Origin: Burkholderiales bacterium
GTDB taxonomy: Bacteria > Pseudomonadota > Gammaproteobacteria > Burkholderiales > SG8-41
Length of the DNA: 64,000 bases
Assembly (NCBI GenBank): GCA_022841375.1
Contig: JALHRQ010000007.1
Location: forward strand, 1 to 64,000
Reading direction: 5' to 3'
Notes under the pieces: model-generated
What the model was told of the DNA's origin: nothing
Databases searched by the model: none
What the model saw: only the letters and a program-made list of their open reading frames with translations
Made by a program: the position numbers and the translations under genes
Part shown: piece by piece, positions 27,957 through 37,200 of the stretch
Numbering within the stretch: the first letter of the stretch is position 1
How the letters are laid out: each line of letters opens with the position of its first letter

Positions 27957-28325
27957 ATGGCCGGACTCCACAAGGGCGTGCCCCAGCCCACCGAAATTAC
28001 CCTGCACCAGGCCTCGCGCGCGCTGGAAATCTCGTTTGCCGACGGCAAGAGCTTCCGCCTGCCCTGCGAATTCCTGCGCGTTTATTCGCCATCCGCCGAA
28101 GTACGCGGCCACGGTCCGGGCCAGGAAACGCTGCAGTCCGGCAAGAAGGATGTCACCATTACAGCGGTGGAACCTGTCGGCCAGTACGCGATCCAGTTGC
28201 GCTTTTCCGACGGCCACGACACCGGCATCTACTCCTGGGACCTGCTTTACGATTACGGCATAGAGCAGGAATCGATGTGGCAGCAATACCTGCAGCGGTT
28301 GCAGGAAGCCGGCGCCAGCCGCTAG
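27957..28325 (+). CDS. DUF971 domain protein
   Basis: A 122-residue single-domain DUF971 protein, the same fold as the N-terminal domain of gamma-butyrobetaine hydroxylase and of some plant Fe-S assembly proteins. Motifs: [54 protein letters not shown]. Its function is not established; in betaproteobacteria it commonly sits just before ubiE, as here (15 bases between stop and ubiE start). Cotranscription with the ubi genes is likely. Confidence 0.88.
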   Translation: MAGLHKGVPQPTEITLHQASRALEISFADGKSFRLPCEFLRVYSPSAEVRGHGPGQETLQSGKKDVTITAVEPVGQYAIQLRFSDGHDTGIYSWDLLYDYGIEQESMWQQYLQRLQEAGASR

Positions 28326-28339
28326 ACCTGAGTTCGACG

Positions 28340-29074
28340 ATGACCAAAACTACCGATTTCGGATTTCGGAAAGTCGCCGAGGACGAAAAAGCGCGCAAGG
28401 TCGCCGAGGTCTTCGATTCAGTCGCTTCGCGCTACGACTTGATGAACGATCTGATGTCTGCGGGGTTACACCGGCTGTGGAAGCGCTTTGCCGTTGAACA
28501 GAGCCTGGTGCGTCCGGGCCAGCGCGTGCTCGACGTTGCCGGCGGTACCGGTGATCTGACCCGGTTGTTCTCTGAACGCGTCGGTCCGTCCGGATCGGTA
28601 ATCATTACCGACATTAACGGTCCGATGCTGCGTCACGGCCGCGACCGTCTGCTCGACGGCGGAAAACTGATTCCCGCGGTGCAGTGTGATGCCGAAAAAC
28701 TGCCCTTTCCCGATGAATATTTTGATTGTGTTTGCGTCGCCTTCGGTCTGCGCAACATGACACACAAGGACGCCGCCCTGGCTGAAATGCGCCGTGTTCT
28801 GCGCGCCGGCGGACGGCTGCTGGTGCTGGAATTTTCGCGGGTGTGGCAACCGTTGGCGCCGTTGTACGACACCTACTCGTTTCAGGTGCTCCCGCGGCTG
28901 GGCAAAATGATCACCGATGATGCCGCCAGCTACCGTTATCTGGCCGAATCCATTCGCATGCATCCTGACCAGGAAACCCTGAAATCGATGATGCAGGATG
29001 CCGGGCTGGAGCGTGTGGAATATTTCAACCTTGCGGCGGGTGTGGTCGCGCTGCACCGAGGTATCCGTTTTTAA
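28340..29074 (+). CDS. ubiE: Demethylmenaquinone/2-octaprenyl-benzoquinol C-methyltransferase UbiE
   Basis: A 244-residue SAM-dependent C-methyltransferase of ubiquinone (and menaquinone) synthesis. It shows [29 protein letters not shown] at the N-terminus, SAM motif [13 protein letters not shown] at about 62-73, and the UbiE signatures [11 protein letters not shown] and [16 protein letters not shown] 28340 begins the conserved [12 protein letters not shown]. The frame is open far upstream, but there it overlaps the DUF971 gene in another frame. Confidence 0.96.
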   Translation: MTKTTDFGFRKVAEDEKARKVAEVFDSVASRYDLMNDLMSAGLHRLWKRFAVEQSLVRPGQRVLDVAGGTGDLTRLFSERVGPSGSVIITDINGPMLRHGRDRLLDGGKLIPAVQCDAEKLPFPDEYFDCVCVAFGLRNMTHKDAALAEMRRVLRAGGRLLVLEFSRVWQPLAPLYDTYSFQVLPRLGKMITDDAASYRYLAESIRMHPDQETLKSMMQDAGLERVEYFNLAAGVVALHRGIRF

Positions 29075-29126
29075 ACTTTGTGGTGCTTATAGCCAGGACA
29101 TCGCTCCCTATCCCTACTATTACAGT

Positions 29127-29160
29127 TTGCAATGAACAAGCCGGGAGCTAACCCTATAAT
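29127..29160 (+). promoter_or_regulatory. Possible promoter before the Tim44-like gene
   Basis: A perfect TATAAT at 29155-29160 lies 40 bases before the gene at 29200, in the 125-base gap after ubiE. The nearest -35-like hexamer, TTGCAA at 29127-29132, is 22 bases away, too far for a standard spacer. The call rests mainly on the -10. Confidence 0.3.
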
Positions 29161-29199
29161 GTGCTGTCATAGCTGCATCCATAAATCGAGGAGTTGAAA

Positions 29200-30051
29200 A
29201 TGAAAATCCTGATATCAGCGCTTGCCCTGTTTTTTGGCATTGCCATGGTCGGCGTTGAAGCCGAGGCCGCCAAACGCCTCGGCGGCGGCAAAAGCATGGG
29301 CACCCAGCGCAACATGACCCAACAGGCAACGCCCAAGGCGCCCGCGCAACAGCAACAAGCGGCCGGCGCGCCGGCGCAACAGCCGGCAGCAGCCCCGGCG
29401 CAGACGCCGGGCAACAAGTGGCTGGGACCGCTGGCCGGTCTTGCCATGGGCGCGGGATTGATGGCGCTGTTCATGAACAATGGTCTTGCCGGCGCGTTGT
29501 CCGGACTGTTGCTGGTTGCTGCCATCGCGGCAGTTGCCCTGCTGGCATTCCGCGCCTTGCGCGGCCGCACTGCACCGGCGCCGATGCAATATGCCGGCCA
29601 TCAGCGCGGCGTTGCTCCCGAACCGCTGATCACCGGCGGGGGCGCGGCAGCGCATTCCGTTGCGGCGACCACCGAACGCTGGCCTGCTGATTTCAACGCG
29701 ACCGAATTTATCCGTCACGCGAGGCTGAACTTCGTCCGCCTGCAGGAAGCACATGATGCCCGTGACAGCGCGGCACTGGCAGACTTCCTCTCCGCCGATC
29801 TGCTCGCCGAGGTGCAGGGACAATGGCAAAGCGAAGGCGCGGTGCAAGGCAAAACCGATGTCGTGACGCTGCAGTCCGAAGTGCTTGAAGTCGTCAGCGA
29901 AGGCCTGCTGTATGTGGCCAGCGTGCGTTTCTCCGGTCTGATCCGCGAAGATGGCGCCAGCGAACCGCAACCGTTCGACGAAATATGGCACCTCGAAAAA
30001 CCGATGCGCGGCGCCTCTGGCTGGCTGGTTTCAGGCATTCAGCAGGCTTGA
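29200..30051 (+). CDS. Tim44-like domain protein, exported or membrane-anchored
   Basis: A 283-residue protein. It has an N-terminal signal peptide (about 1-24, ending VEAEA), a Gln/Ala/Pro-rich low-complexity segment (about 45-75), one or two hydrophobic segments (about 80-125), and a C-terminal Tim44-like domain (about 165-283) with FIRHARLNFVRLQEAHDARD. Tim44-like proteins are common beside ubi genes in betaproteobacteria; their role there is unknown. ATG 29200 is preferred to the in-frame TTG at 29194 because GGAG sits seven bases upstream. The ubiJ start follows its stop by six bases, so an operon is likely. Confidence 0.88.
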   Translation: MKILISALALFFGIAMVGVEAEAAKRLGGGKSMGTQRNMTQQATPKAPAQQQQAAGAPAQQPAAAPAQTPGNKWLGPLAGLAMGAGLMALFMNNGLAGALSGLLLVAAIAAVALLAFRALRGRTAPAPMQYAGHQRGVAPEPLITGGGAAAHSVAATTERWPADFNATEFIRHARLNFVRLQEAHDARDSAALADFLSADLLAEVQGQWQSEGAVQGKTDVVTLQSEVLEVVSEGLLYVASVRFSGLIREDGASEPQPFDEIWHLEKPMRGASGWLVSGIQQA

Positions 30052-30057
30052 GTAACG

Positions 30058-30648
30058 ATGGCTGCAGCGCCATTCGCTTTTGATGCCCTCGTTGGCGCGC
30101 CGCTGAATCATCTGTTGCGCGCCAGCAGCTGGGCGCGGGAATCGCTCATACCTTACACGGGCAAAACCGTCAGCGTGCGCTGTCTGCCGTTTTCCGCCAG
30201 TCTGCAGATTATTGCTTCCGGCGAAGTCACACCCGCAGCTGCAGGGGCATTGCCCGACGCCACACTGACTGTGACGCCCGGCCTGTTGTTGCGAATGGCG
30301 ACCCGGGATGACACGGCCTGGCGCGATATTGTGATTGAGGGTGATACCGCACTGGCGGGCGCAGTGCATCACCTGTGGCGCCATCTGCGCTGGGATGCTG
30401 AAGAAGATCTGTCGCGCGTGGTCGGTGACGTCGCCGCGCACCGCCTGGCGGGCACGGCACAGGGTATGGGGCAATGGGCGCGGATCAGCGGCGAAAACCT
30501 TCTGCGTTCCTTCACCGAATACTGGACCGAAGAACGGCCCGCGGTTGCCGCGACCAACGACCTCCGCGGTTTTGCCGCCGATGTCGACCTGCTGCGGGAG
30601 GACCTCGCACGGCTCGAAAAGCGCGTCTTGAGGCTGGCCTCCCGCTGA
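30058..30648 (+). CDS. ubiJ: Ubiquinone biosynthesis accessory protein UbiJ (SCP2 domain)
   Basis: A 196-residue protein with an N-terminal SCP2 sterol-carrier fold (about 15-120), which holds hydrophobic ubiquinone intermediates in the aerobic Ubi complex. A C-terminal helical region (about 165-196) predicted to be coiled coil (LREDLARLEKRVLRL) is typical of UbiJ. Position between ubiE and ubiB matches the E. coli ubiE-ubiJ-ubiB order, with the Tim44-like gene inserted. Confidence 0.9.
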   Translation: MAAAPFAFDALVGAPLNHLLRASSWARESLIPYTGKTVSVRCLPFSASLQIIASGEVTPAAAGALPDATLTVTPGLLLRMATRDDTAWRDIVIEGDTALAGAVHHLWRHLRWDAEEDLSRVVGDVAAHRLAGTAQGMGQWARISGENLLRSFTEYWTEERPAVAATNDLRGFAADVDLLREDLARLEKRVLRLASR

Positions 30649-30698
30649 TTCCCGCTGTTCCGCCCCCCGGCAATGCCGCGGGCGGATAAAATGCGCAG

Positions 30699-32213
30699 GT
30701 GCGTATCCTCCGCCTGCTGAAAATCCTCAGTGTTTCCCTGCGTTTCGGGCTCGACGAGTTCCTGCTCGGTCATGAGCGCGTGCGCGTGTTGCGGGCCGCG
30801 GTGAGCGCACTGCTGTTCCGGCGCGACCTGTCGGCGCCCCGCGCCGTGCGCCTGCGCCATGCACTGGAAACGCTGGGACCAATTTTCGTCAAATTCGGTC
30901 AGGTGCTGTCGACGCGACGCGACCTGATTCCGCCGGACATCGCCGAAGAACTGGCGCGGTTGCAGGATCAGGTGCCACCGTTCGCCAGCGCCGACGTCGA
31001 CCGTATTCTCAACACCGCCTATGGCAAGCCGCTGGATCAGGTGTTTTCCCGGTTTGATCGGGTGCCCATCGCCAGCGCCTCGGTGGCCCAGGTGCATATC
31101 GGTGCGCTGCCCGACGGCAGCGAAGTGGCGGTGAAAGTATTGCGTCCCGGCATTGCCGGCATCATCGCCAAGGATGTCGCGCTTCTCGACGCAGCCGCCG
31201 TTCTGCTGGAATGGCTGTGGCTGGACGGCAAACGGTTGAAGCCGCGCGAAGTCGTCGCTGAATTCGCCCGACATCTCGAAGATGAACTCGACCTGATGCG
31301 GGAAGCCTCGAATGCCAGCCAACTGCGCCGCAATTTCCGCAACTCACCACTGCTGGCGGTACCGGAAATTCACTGGGAGTATTGTTCGACTGAAGTCATG
31401 GTCATGGAGCGCATGCACGGCACCCCCGTCTCCGCCGTTGCCGAAATGCGCGCACAGGGCATCGACATCCCCAAACTCGCCCGCGTCGGCGTCGAAATCT
31501 TTTTCACTCAGGTATTCCGCGACGGCTTTTTTCACGCCGACATGCATCCCGGCAATATCCTCGTCGCATCAAACGGCCAGTATGTCGCGCTTGATTTCGG
31601 CATCATGGGCACGCTGACCGAGGTCGACAAACATTACCTGGCACGCAACTTTATCGCCTTCTTCCGCCGCGACTACCGTCGCGTCGCCGAAGTCCACGTC
31701 GAATCGGGCTGGGCGCCGCCGGGTACGCGGGTCGATGAATTCGAGACCGCGATCCGTGCGGTGTGCGAGCCCATTTTCGACAAACCGCTGAAGGAAATTT
31801 CCTTCGGCAAGGTGCTGCTGCGGCTGTTCCAGACCTCGCGCCGCTTCAACATCGAGATCCAGCCGCAACTGGTGCTGCTGCAAAAGACGCTGCTCAACGT
31901 GGAAGGGCTGGGCCGCGACCTCGACCCCGATCTCGACCTGTGGAGCACCGCCAAACCTTTCCTCGAACGCTGGATGTCGGAACAGGTCGGCTGGCGCGGC
32001 CTGGTGCGCCGGATCGGCGAGGAACTGCCGTTCTGGAGCGAACAGCTGCCGCAGCTGCCGCGGCTTGCGCAGCAGTTTTTGGCACGTGATTCCGAAGCTG
32101 CGTTGCGCGCGCATTTCCATGCCCTGCTGTTGCAACAGCGCCGCAACACCTGGCTGCTGGGGATTGCGGTCGTCCTGCTCGCCGCGCTGCTGGCCCTGCA
32201 ACTACTGTCGTAA
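30699..32213 (+). CDS. ubiB: Ubiquinone biosynthesis protein UbiB (ABC1/ADCK-type atypical kinase)
   Basis: A 504-residue member of the ABC1/ADCK family. It shows the KxGQ region [18 protein letters not shown] (about 63-80), the Ala-rich loop [16 protein letters not shown] with AVKVLRPG, the catalytic-loop [11 protein letters not shown] and LDFGIMG (about 275-310), and two C-terminal membrane helices, the last near 480-502. UbiB is needed for aerobic ubiquinone synthesis and probably uses ATP to extract lipid intermediates from the membrane. It starts at GTG 30699; no in-frame ATG is close. Confidence 0.95.
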   Translation: MRILRLLKILSVSLRFGLDEFLLGHERVRVLRAAVSALLFRRDLSAPRAVRLRHALETLGPIFVKFGQVLSTRRDLIPPDIAEELARLQDQVPPFASADVDRILNTAYGKPLDQVFSRFDRVPIASASVAQVHIGALPDGSEVAVKVLRPGIAGIIAKDVALLDAAAVLLEWLWLDGKRLKPREVVAEFARHLEDELDLMREASNASQLRRNFRNSPLLAVPEIHWEYCSTEVMVMERMHGTPVSAVAEMRAQGIDIPKLARVGVEIFFTQVFRDGFFHADMHPGNILVASNGQYVALDFGIMGTLTEVDKHYLARNFIAFFRRDYRRVAEVHVESGWAPPGTRVDEFETAIRAVCEPIFDKPLKEISFGKVLLRLFQTSRRFNIEIQPQLVLLQKTLLNVEGLGRDLDPDLDLWSTAKPFLERWMSEQVGWRGLVRRIGEELPFWSEQLPQLPRLAQQFLARDSEAALRAHFHALLLQQRRNTWLLGIAVVLLAALLALQLLS

Positions 32214-32259
32214 TTACTTCGACCGCGGCTATAATCCTGCGGCAAAAAGGGGATTTGCG

Positions 32260-33738
32260 ATGCTGCTGTGGTTTGTTATTGCCTATCTGATGGTGTCGGT
32301 CGGGATCGGCCTGTGGGCTGCGACCCGCGTTCATAACACCAAGGATTTCGCCGTCGCCGGCCGGTCGCTGCCGCTGCCCATCGTCACCGCTACGGTGTTC
32401 GCCACCTGGTTCGGCGCCGAGGCCGTGTTCGGCGTCTCCGCGCAGTTCGTCAAGGATGGTCTCTCCGGCGTAGTCGCCGACCCCTTCGGTTCCTCGCTAT
32501 GTCTGGTCATCGCCGGACTGTTTTTTGCGAAAAAACTCTACAAGCTGAACATTCTCACGGTCGGCGATTACTACCGGATGCGCTATAACCGCACGGTGGA
32601 AGTGATCACCTCGCTGTGCATCGTCGGCTCCTATCTCGGCTGGGTCTCAGCGCAAATCAAGGCGATGGGGCTGATTTTCAACGTCATCACCAACGGCGCC
32701 GTCAGTCCGGAGCTGGGCATGATCATCGGCGCGGCCATCGTACTCACCTACACCACCTTCGGCGGCATGTTTTCGGTCGCCATCCTGGATTTTGTGCAGA
32801 TGACCGTCAGCATGGGCGGCCTGCTGTTCATCGCCTGGATGGTCAGTGGCATGACCGGCGGCGCCGGCGTGGTCATCGACCATGCGGCGCAGGCCGGCAA
32901 GTTTGAATTTTTCCCGCCACCTGATCCGTGGATGTGGCTGACCTTCATTGGCGCGTTTCTGACCATGATGCTGGGATCGCTGCCGCAGCAGGACGTATTC
33001 CAGCGAGTGACTTCGGCCAAGTCGGCAAAAATCGCCATCATCGGTTCGATTCTCGGCGCTTCGATCTACTTCTGCTTTACCTTCGTGCCGATGTTCATCG
33101 CTTATTCAGCGACGCTGATCGACCCCAAGCTGTTCACCGAGCTGCTGGAAAAGGATTCGCAGCTGATTCTGCCGACGCTGGTGCTGCAGCACATGCCGCT
33201 GTTCGCGCAAATCCTGTTTTTCGGTGCAGTGTTGTCGGCGATCATGAGTTGCTCTTCAGCGACTCTGCTCGCACCTTCGGTGATGTTCGCGGAAAACATC
33301 GTCAAGGGCTATTTCCCGCATCTCTCCGACCGCAAGCTCCTGTGGATCATGCGCATCACCATCGTGACTTTCGCCGCGATCGTGCTGCTGTTCGCGCTTA
33401 ATTCGAAATCGTCGATTTTCCATATGGTCGAGTCGGCGTACAAAATTACGCTCGCCGGCGCCTTTATTCCGCTGGTCGTCGGCGCATTCTGGAAACGCGC
33501 CACCACGCAGGGCGCACTGGCGGCGACGCTGGGCGGACTGATCTCGTGGATCCTGATTGAGCTGCTGGTCGGCGAAGCCAGCCCGATCCCTCCGCAGCTG
33601 ATCGGCCTGGTCGTTTCGGCATTCGGCATGCTCATCGGTTCACTGCTGCCGCAGCGTTACGGCGTCGCACCGCACCACGAACATCCGCCGCATCACCACC
33701 CGCAGCCGCACCCGCAACCCCCACACCATCACGGCTGA
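32260..33738 (+). CDS. Sodium:solute symporter with histidine-rich C-terminal tail
   Basis: A 492-residue SSS-family secondary transporter with about 13 membrane helices. The core motifs GRSLPLPIVTATVFATWFGAEAVFG (helix 2-3 region) and SAIMSCSSATLLAPS are visible. The substrate is not deducible; relatives carry organic acids, proline or choline. The last 25 residues hold about ten histidines with prolines, which could bind a metal in the cytoplasm. ATG 32260 has AAGGGG about seven bases upstream; the longer open frame overlaps ubiB and is rejected. TATAAT at 32230-32235 could be a -10, but no good -35 was found. Confidence 0.9.
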   Translation: MLLWFVIAYLMVSVGIGLWAATRVHNTKDFAVAGRSLPLPIVTATVFATWFGAEAVFGVSAQFVKDGLSGVVADPFGSSLCLVIAGLFFAKKLYKLNILTVGDYYRMRYNRTVEVITSLCIVGSYLGWVSAQIKAMGLIFNVITNGAVSPELGMIIGAAIVLTYTTFGGMFSVAILDFVQMTVSMGGLLFIAWMVSGMTGGAGVVIDHAAQAGKFEFFPPPDPWMWLTFIGAFLTMMLGSLPQQDVFQRVTSAKSAKIAIIGSILGASIYFCFTFVPMFIAYSATLIDPKLFTELLEKDSQLILPTLVLQHMPLFAQILFFGAVLSAIMSCSSATLLAPSVMFAENIVKGYFPHLSDRKLLWIMRITIVTFAAIVLLFALNSKSSIFHMVESAYKITLAGAFIPLVVGAFWKRATTQGALAATLGGLISWILIELLVGEASPIPPQLIGLVVSAFGMLIGSLLPQRYGVAPHHEHPPHHHPQPHPQPPHHHG

Positions 33739-33763
33739 TCACTGCCGTATCCCTCGGACGTCT

Positions 33764-34309
33764 ATGCCGCGGTCATCCCTGATCAAAGCGGCGTTGTTGC
33801 TGTTGCTCGGCATCAACGCCGCGATTTATGCCGCGACCGGCCGTGGCACCGAAATCCTGGACGCCGTCGCCTGGTTTGCGCTGCTGCTGCTGTTCGAGTT
33901 TGAATCCCGTTCACCGCAGTGGACTCGCCGGTCGCGCAACGCCCTGCTGCTCGACGGCCTGCGCCTGCTGGCGGCGAGCGCCATCGCCTGGGCTGCGATG
34001 GCCTTTGTGCGGGAACATGAGTGGCTGGATGCCGCGAATGCCTGGCTGTGGATCGGCGTCGTCATCCTTCTCGAACTGCAAGTGCGCAAACCTGCACTGA
34101 TCGCGCGCTGCCGGCGTGCAGCGATGGCGGCTACGACAGCGCTGTACGGCGGATTAGCCGTGATCGCTGTCGCGTGGTTGGCGCAGGGCGAGTGGTTCGA
34201 TGGTTACGACGCAGTATTGTGGATCGCCGCGTTTGTGCTGCTGGAACTGGATTTGCTGGGACGCATTCCCGGCGCGTCCCGGCCGCCCCCATGGAATATC
34301 AATAACTAA
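33764..34309 (+). CDS. Integral membrane protein of unknown function
   Basis: A 181-residue protein with about five hydrophobic segments, each pair separated by Arg-rich loops. A WFALLLLFEFESRS / WIGVVILLELQVRK / WIAAFVLLELDLLG motif recurs three times, suggesting an internal triplication of a two-helix unit. I do not recognise a family. It starts 25 bases after the symporter stop, so cotranscription with it is likely. Confidence 0.7.
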   Translation: MPRSSLIKAALLLLLGINAAIYAATGRGTEILDAVAWFALLLLFEFESRSPQWTRRSRNALLLDGLRLLAASAIAWAAMAFVREHEWLDAANAWLWIGVVILLELQVRKPALIARCRRAAMAATTALYGGLAVIAVAWLAQGEWFDGYDAVLWIAAFVLLELDLLGRIPGASRPPPWNINN

Positions 34310-34322
34310 TTGTTTTTATTGA

Positions 34323-35276
34323 TTATTTATAAGCGGCGCGAAACGCGGCTGCAAACCGCGTCAGATCTTCCGGCAGCAGGTGATTAATGCCGGCCGCTGC
34401 CTGCCGACCACCGCCCGTAGCGAATCCTGAGCACAAGGTTTCGGCGCCGACCGGATTGCTGCGCGGCGCACGCACACTGACCACATAACCATCCGCCTTG
34501 GACACCAGCACGGCATGCGCACGCTGCGGTTCCGCCTGTGCGAGACGATTGCTGAACACGCCGTTGACGCGCCGGCTCCAGGCCGCATCCGGCAGCACAT
34601 ACAGCGCTGCAGTGTCATTGGCGAATTCGGGCTGCAGGTCTTCGGCGCGCGCCAGATCCTCGGCGCCGGCCTGCTTTAAAACCTCGAACACCGGTTCATC
34701 AAAAATGAAATGTCGAGGGTCGCGATACGGTGCGATCAGCTGATACAGATCCGCGGGATGGTAGTGCAGATCGTCGATGCTCTCGCCATAGGCGTTGTAA
34801 TTGATCGCTTCACCCAGTTCATGCAGGCGCGCGAGTTCGGTGTGATCGAGTTGCAGCGGCTGCGCGGCGCGGATCGCCGATTCGACCAGGTTATCCCCGA
34901 ACGCGGCCACCACCGCCCATAAGCGGTGACGGCCTGCAAGATGACTGTCGACAATCAGGCTGGTGCAGATATCGGGCGCAGTATCAATGTGCGAGCGGAA
35001 CGCCGGATGCTGCGGCACGTCGCCGGCGGCGTGATGATCGAAATACTCAATGGTCGCGCCCAGCTGCAGTGCACGGGCGACCGCCACGGCATTGGTGCGC
35101 AGCGAAACATCGAGCACCGTCAGGCAGTCCCCGGGCCGCGCATCGGCGCGCGCCACCAGCCCGATGTCGCGTTTGACGCCGGTCACCAGTTCCGCGGCGC
35201 GGGGTTCGTCCAGCCGCAACTGGTGCAGCGCGCAGATACCGTCGGCGTCGCCGTTGAAGATGTCGTAGAATTTCAT
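34323..35276 (-). CDS. DHH-type phosphoesterase-like protein
   Basis: A 317-residue protein with the start FNGDADGICALHQLRL (NxDADG, motif I of DHH phosphoesterases), TVLDVSLRTN (motif II), YFDHHAAG at about 78-85 (the DHH motif), and a Gly-rich SGFATGGGRQAAAGINHL near the C-terminus resembling DHHA1. These proteins hydrolyse phosphodiester or phosphoanhydride bonds with Mn2+; the substrate here is unknown. It starts two bases from the divergent VanZ gene, so their promoters must overlap each other's coding regions or leaders. Confidence 0.8.
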   Translation of the reverse strand: MKFYDIFNGDADGICALHQLRLDEPRAAELVTGVKRDIGLVARADARPGDCLTVLDVSLRTNAVAVARALQLGATIEYFDHHAAGDVPQHPAFRSHIDTAPDICTSLIVDSHLAGRHRLWAVVAAFGDNLVESAIRAAQPLQLDHTELARLHELGEAINYNAYGESIDDLHYHPADLYQLIAPYRDPRHFIFDEPVFEVLKQAGAEDLARAEDLQPEFANDTAALYVLPDAAWSRRVNGVFSNRLAQAEPQRAHAVLVSKADGYVVSVRAPRSNPVGAETLCSGFATGGGRQAAAGINHLLPEDLTRFAAAFRAAYK

Positions 35277-35278
35277 GG

Positions 35279-36397
35279 ATGATGCCGGATTACACAGCGG
35301 GTGCCATGCCGCACGATTTCCGGTCGCGCGGATACCGCGTCGCTGCCATGGCGGCGCTAGCTTACAGTCTGGTGATCATCTATGCCAGCCTGCATCCCTT
35401 CACCGGCTGGCGCACAGACCTGCCGTTTGGCGCTTTTTTGTTCGCGCCGTGGCCGCGCTGGATCAGCCTTGAAGATGTCGGCTTTAATTTCGCCGCATAT
35501 CTGCCCCTGGGTTTCCTGCTGGCGCTGGCATTGTGCGCGCGCCTGCACCCGCGTAATGCCGTGCTGCTGGCGCTCATCAGCTGCGTCGCGCTCAGTCTGG
35601 TGCTCGAGTCGGCCCAGCAATACCTGCCGGTACGCATTGCGTCGACGGTTGATCTGCTGGTCAATGCCTGCGGCGGCATGGTCGGTGCGCTGATCGCGCC
35701 GCTGTTTGCACCGGGTCACCGCCTCGGCGAAAGCCTGGCGTTGCTGCGCCATCGCTGGTTTATCGGTGGGCCGCGCGGTGATGCGGTTCTGGTGCTCGCC
35801 GGATTGTGGCTGCTGACCCAGTTGCATGCGGCGCCGATCAACATGGGCAACGGCGACCTGCGCGCCAGCCTGGAACTGATTGCGCAGTTTGCCTATACCC
35901 CGGAATCGTACCGCTACGCCGAAGCCGGCATCGTCCTGCTCAACATCACTGCGCTCGGCCTGCTGCTGGGCAGTGTAGCGCGCAACATCGGTTCGGAATA
36001 CTGGCGCGCGTTGGCACTGTTCATTGCCGGCGCCTGTGTGCTGAAAACCCTGGCGGCATGGCTGATCCTGCGCACGCCGACACCCTGGAACTGGCTGACA
36101 CCGGGCTTTTTCATGGGCCTGGCAGCCGCAATCGCACTGTTGCTGGTGCTGGTTCGCCTGCCGCCGCGAGGGCGCGGTTTTGCCGCCTTGCTGCTGCTGA
36201 TCGCCGCTCTCGTTCTGGTCAACTCAACGCCGGAAAATCCGTACCGCAGCCTGCCGGTTCATCTGCTGCCGGGGCGGGTCGGTCATTTCCTCAGTTTTAC
36301 CAATATGAGCCGTGCGCTGTCCGATCTGTGGCCGTTCCTGACCCTGCTGTTCCTGGTGGTCAGCCTGCCGGTGCGCTACGCCTCGAACCATCGCTGA
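35279..36397 (+). CDS. VanZ family membrane protein
   Basis: A 372-residue protein with about ten hydrophobic segments. The first 130 residues match VanZ-like proteins: YASLHPFTGWRTDLPFG, then FNFAAYLPLGFLLALAL, ALSLVLESAQQYLPVR, STVDLLVNACGGMVGALI. A less conserved membrane region follows. VanZ proteins have been linked to glycopeptide resistance in one cluster, but most are of unknown function. Two adjacent ATGs start the frame; Met10 is another candidate. Confidence 0.85.
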   Translation: MMPDYTAGAMPHDFRSRGYRVAAMAALAYSLVIIYASLHPFTGWRTDLPFGAFLFAPWPRWISLEDVGFNFAAYLPLGFLLALALCARLHPRNAVLLALISCVALSLVLESAQQYLPVRIASTVDLLVNACGGMVGALIAPLFAPGHRLGESLALLRHRWFIGGPRGDAVLVLAGLWLLTQLHAAPINMGNGDLRASLELIAQFAYTPESYRYAEAGIVLLNITALGLLLGSVARNIGSEYWRALALFIAGACVLKTLAAWLILRTPTPWNWLTPGFFMGLAAAIALLLVLVRLPPRGRGFAALLLLIAALVLVNSTPENPYRSLPVHLLPGRVGHFLSFTNMSRALSDLWPFLTLLFLVVSLPVRYASNHR

Positions 36398-36411
36398 ACC
36401 CGGAGAACCGC

Positions 36412-36774
36412 ATGCCCTCCCAACGTCCCGCCACATTATCCAGCCTGCGCGGCGAACTACGCCGTTTTGCCGAAGCCCGTGAATGGCAGCAATTTCATAC
36501 GCCGAAGAATCTCGCTATGGCGTTGAGCGTCGAAGCCGCCGAACTGCTGGAATGTTTTCAATGGCTGACGCCCGAACAAAGTGCCCGCCTCAGCGCTGGG
36601 GACCGGCGCGCCGTGGAGGAGGAAATCGCCGATGTGCTGTTGTACCTGCTGCGGCTGACCGATGTGCTGGATATCGATCTGCTGCAGGCCGCCCGGCGCA
36701 AGATGAAACTCAATGCACGCAAATACCCCGTGGCACTGTCGCGCGGCTCGGCGCGCAAGTATTCCCGACGGTGA
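36412..36774 (+). CDS. MazG-like nucleotide pyrophosphohydrolase
   Basis: A 120-residue all-alpha NTP pyrophosphatase of the MazG-like/dCTPase type. The metal-binding EXXE pairs are visible in LSVEAAELLECFQW (about 39-52) and EEEIADVLLYLLRLTD (about 69-84, with the D-x-x-x-Y-L-L-x-L-x-D pattern). It cleaves non-canonical or excess dNTPs to monophosphates. ATG 36412 has GGAG nine bases upstream and follows vanZ by 14 bases; the longer open frame on the same strand is antisense-like overlap with vanZ. Confidence 0.88.
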   Translation: MPSQRPATLSSLRGELRRFAEAREWQQFHTPKNLAMALSVEAAELLECFQWLTPEQSARLSAGDRRAVEEEIADVLLYLLRLTDVLDIDLLQAARRKMKLNARKYPVALSRGSARKYSRR

Positions 36775-36852
36775 TTCAGGCGCAGCGCGGTTATAATCCG
36801 CACTACGCCGCACCGCGGCTCCTGAACCTGCCCTCTCCCGTTCCACAACCCG

Positions 36853-37161
36853 ATGAGCCATTACAAGCATCACGTATTTTTCTGCTGCAATCAGCGCGAA
36901 CCCGGTGCCAATTGCTGCAACAATCATGGGGCGCAGCACTTGCGCGACTACGCCAAGAAGAAAGTCAAGGCGCTGGGGCTCGCGGGTAAAGGCAAAGTGC
37001 GCATCAACCAGGCCGGCTGTCTGGACCGCTGTGACGAAGGTCCGGTGCTGGTGGTTTATCCGGAAGCCGTCTGGTACACCTACATCGACCGCGAAGACAT
37101 CGACGAAATCGTCATCGAACATCTGCAGCACGGTCGCGTAGTCGAACGGCTTAAAATCTGA
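36853..37161 (+). CDS. Thioredoxin-like [2Fe-2S] ferredoxin
   Basis: A 102-residue small ferredoxin of the thioredoxin-like fold. Cysteines at about 11, 12, 21 and 22 and the pair in AGCLDRCDEGPVLVVYPE (56, 60) match the C-x(n)-C...C-x3-C ligand pattern. It resembles the Azotobacter FdI-like/Aquifex Fd4 group, and the NuoE Fe-S domain has the same fold. The electron partner is unknown. A TATAAT at 36792-36797 precedes it, without a clear -35. Confidence 0.9.
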   Translation: MSHYKHHVFFCCNQREPGANCCNNHGAQHLRDYAKKKVKALGLAGKGKVRINQAGCLDRCDEGPVLVVYPEAVWYTYIDREDIDEIVIEHLQHGRVVERLKI

Positions 37162-37200
37162 AACACCGGTCCCTGCAATCCACCGCTCCACGCATCGCCG

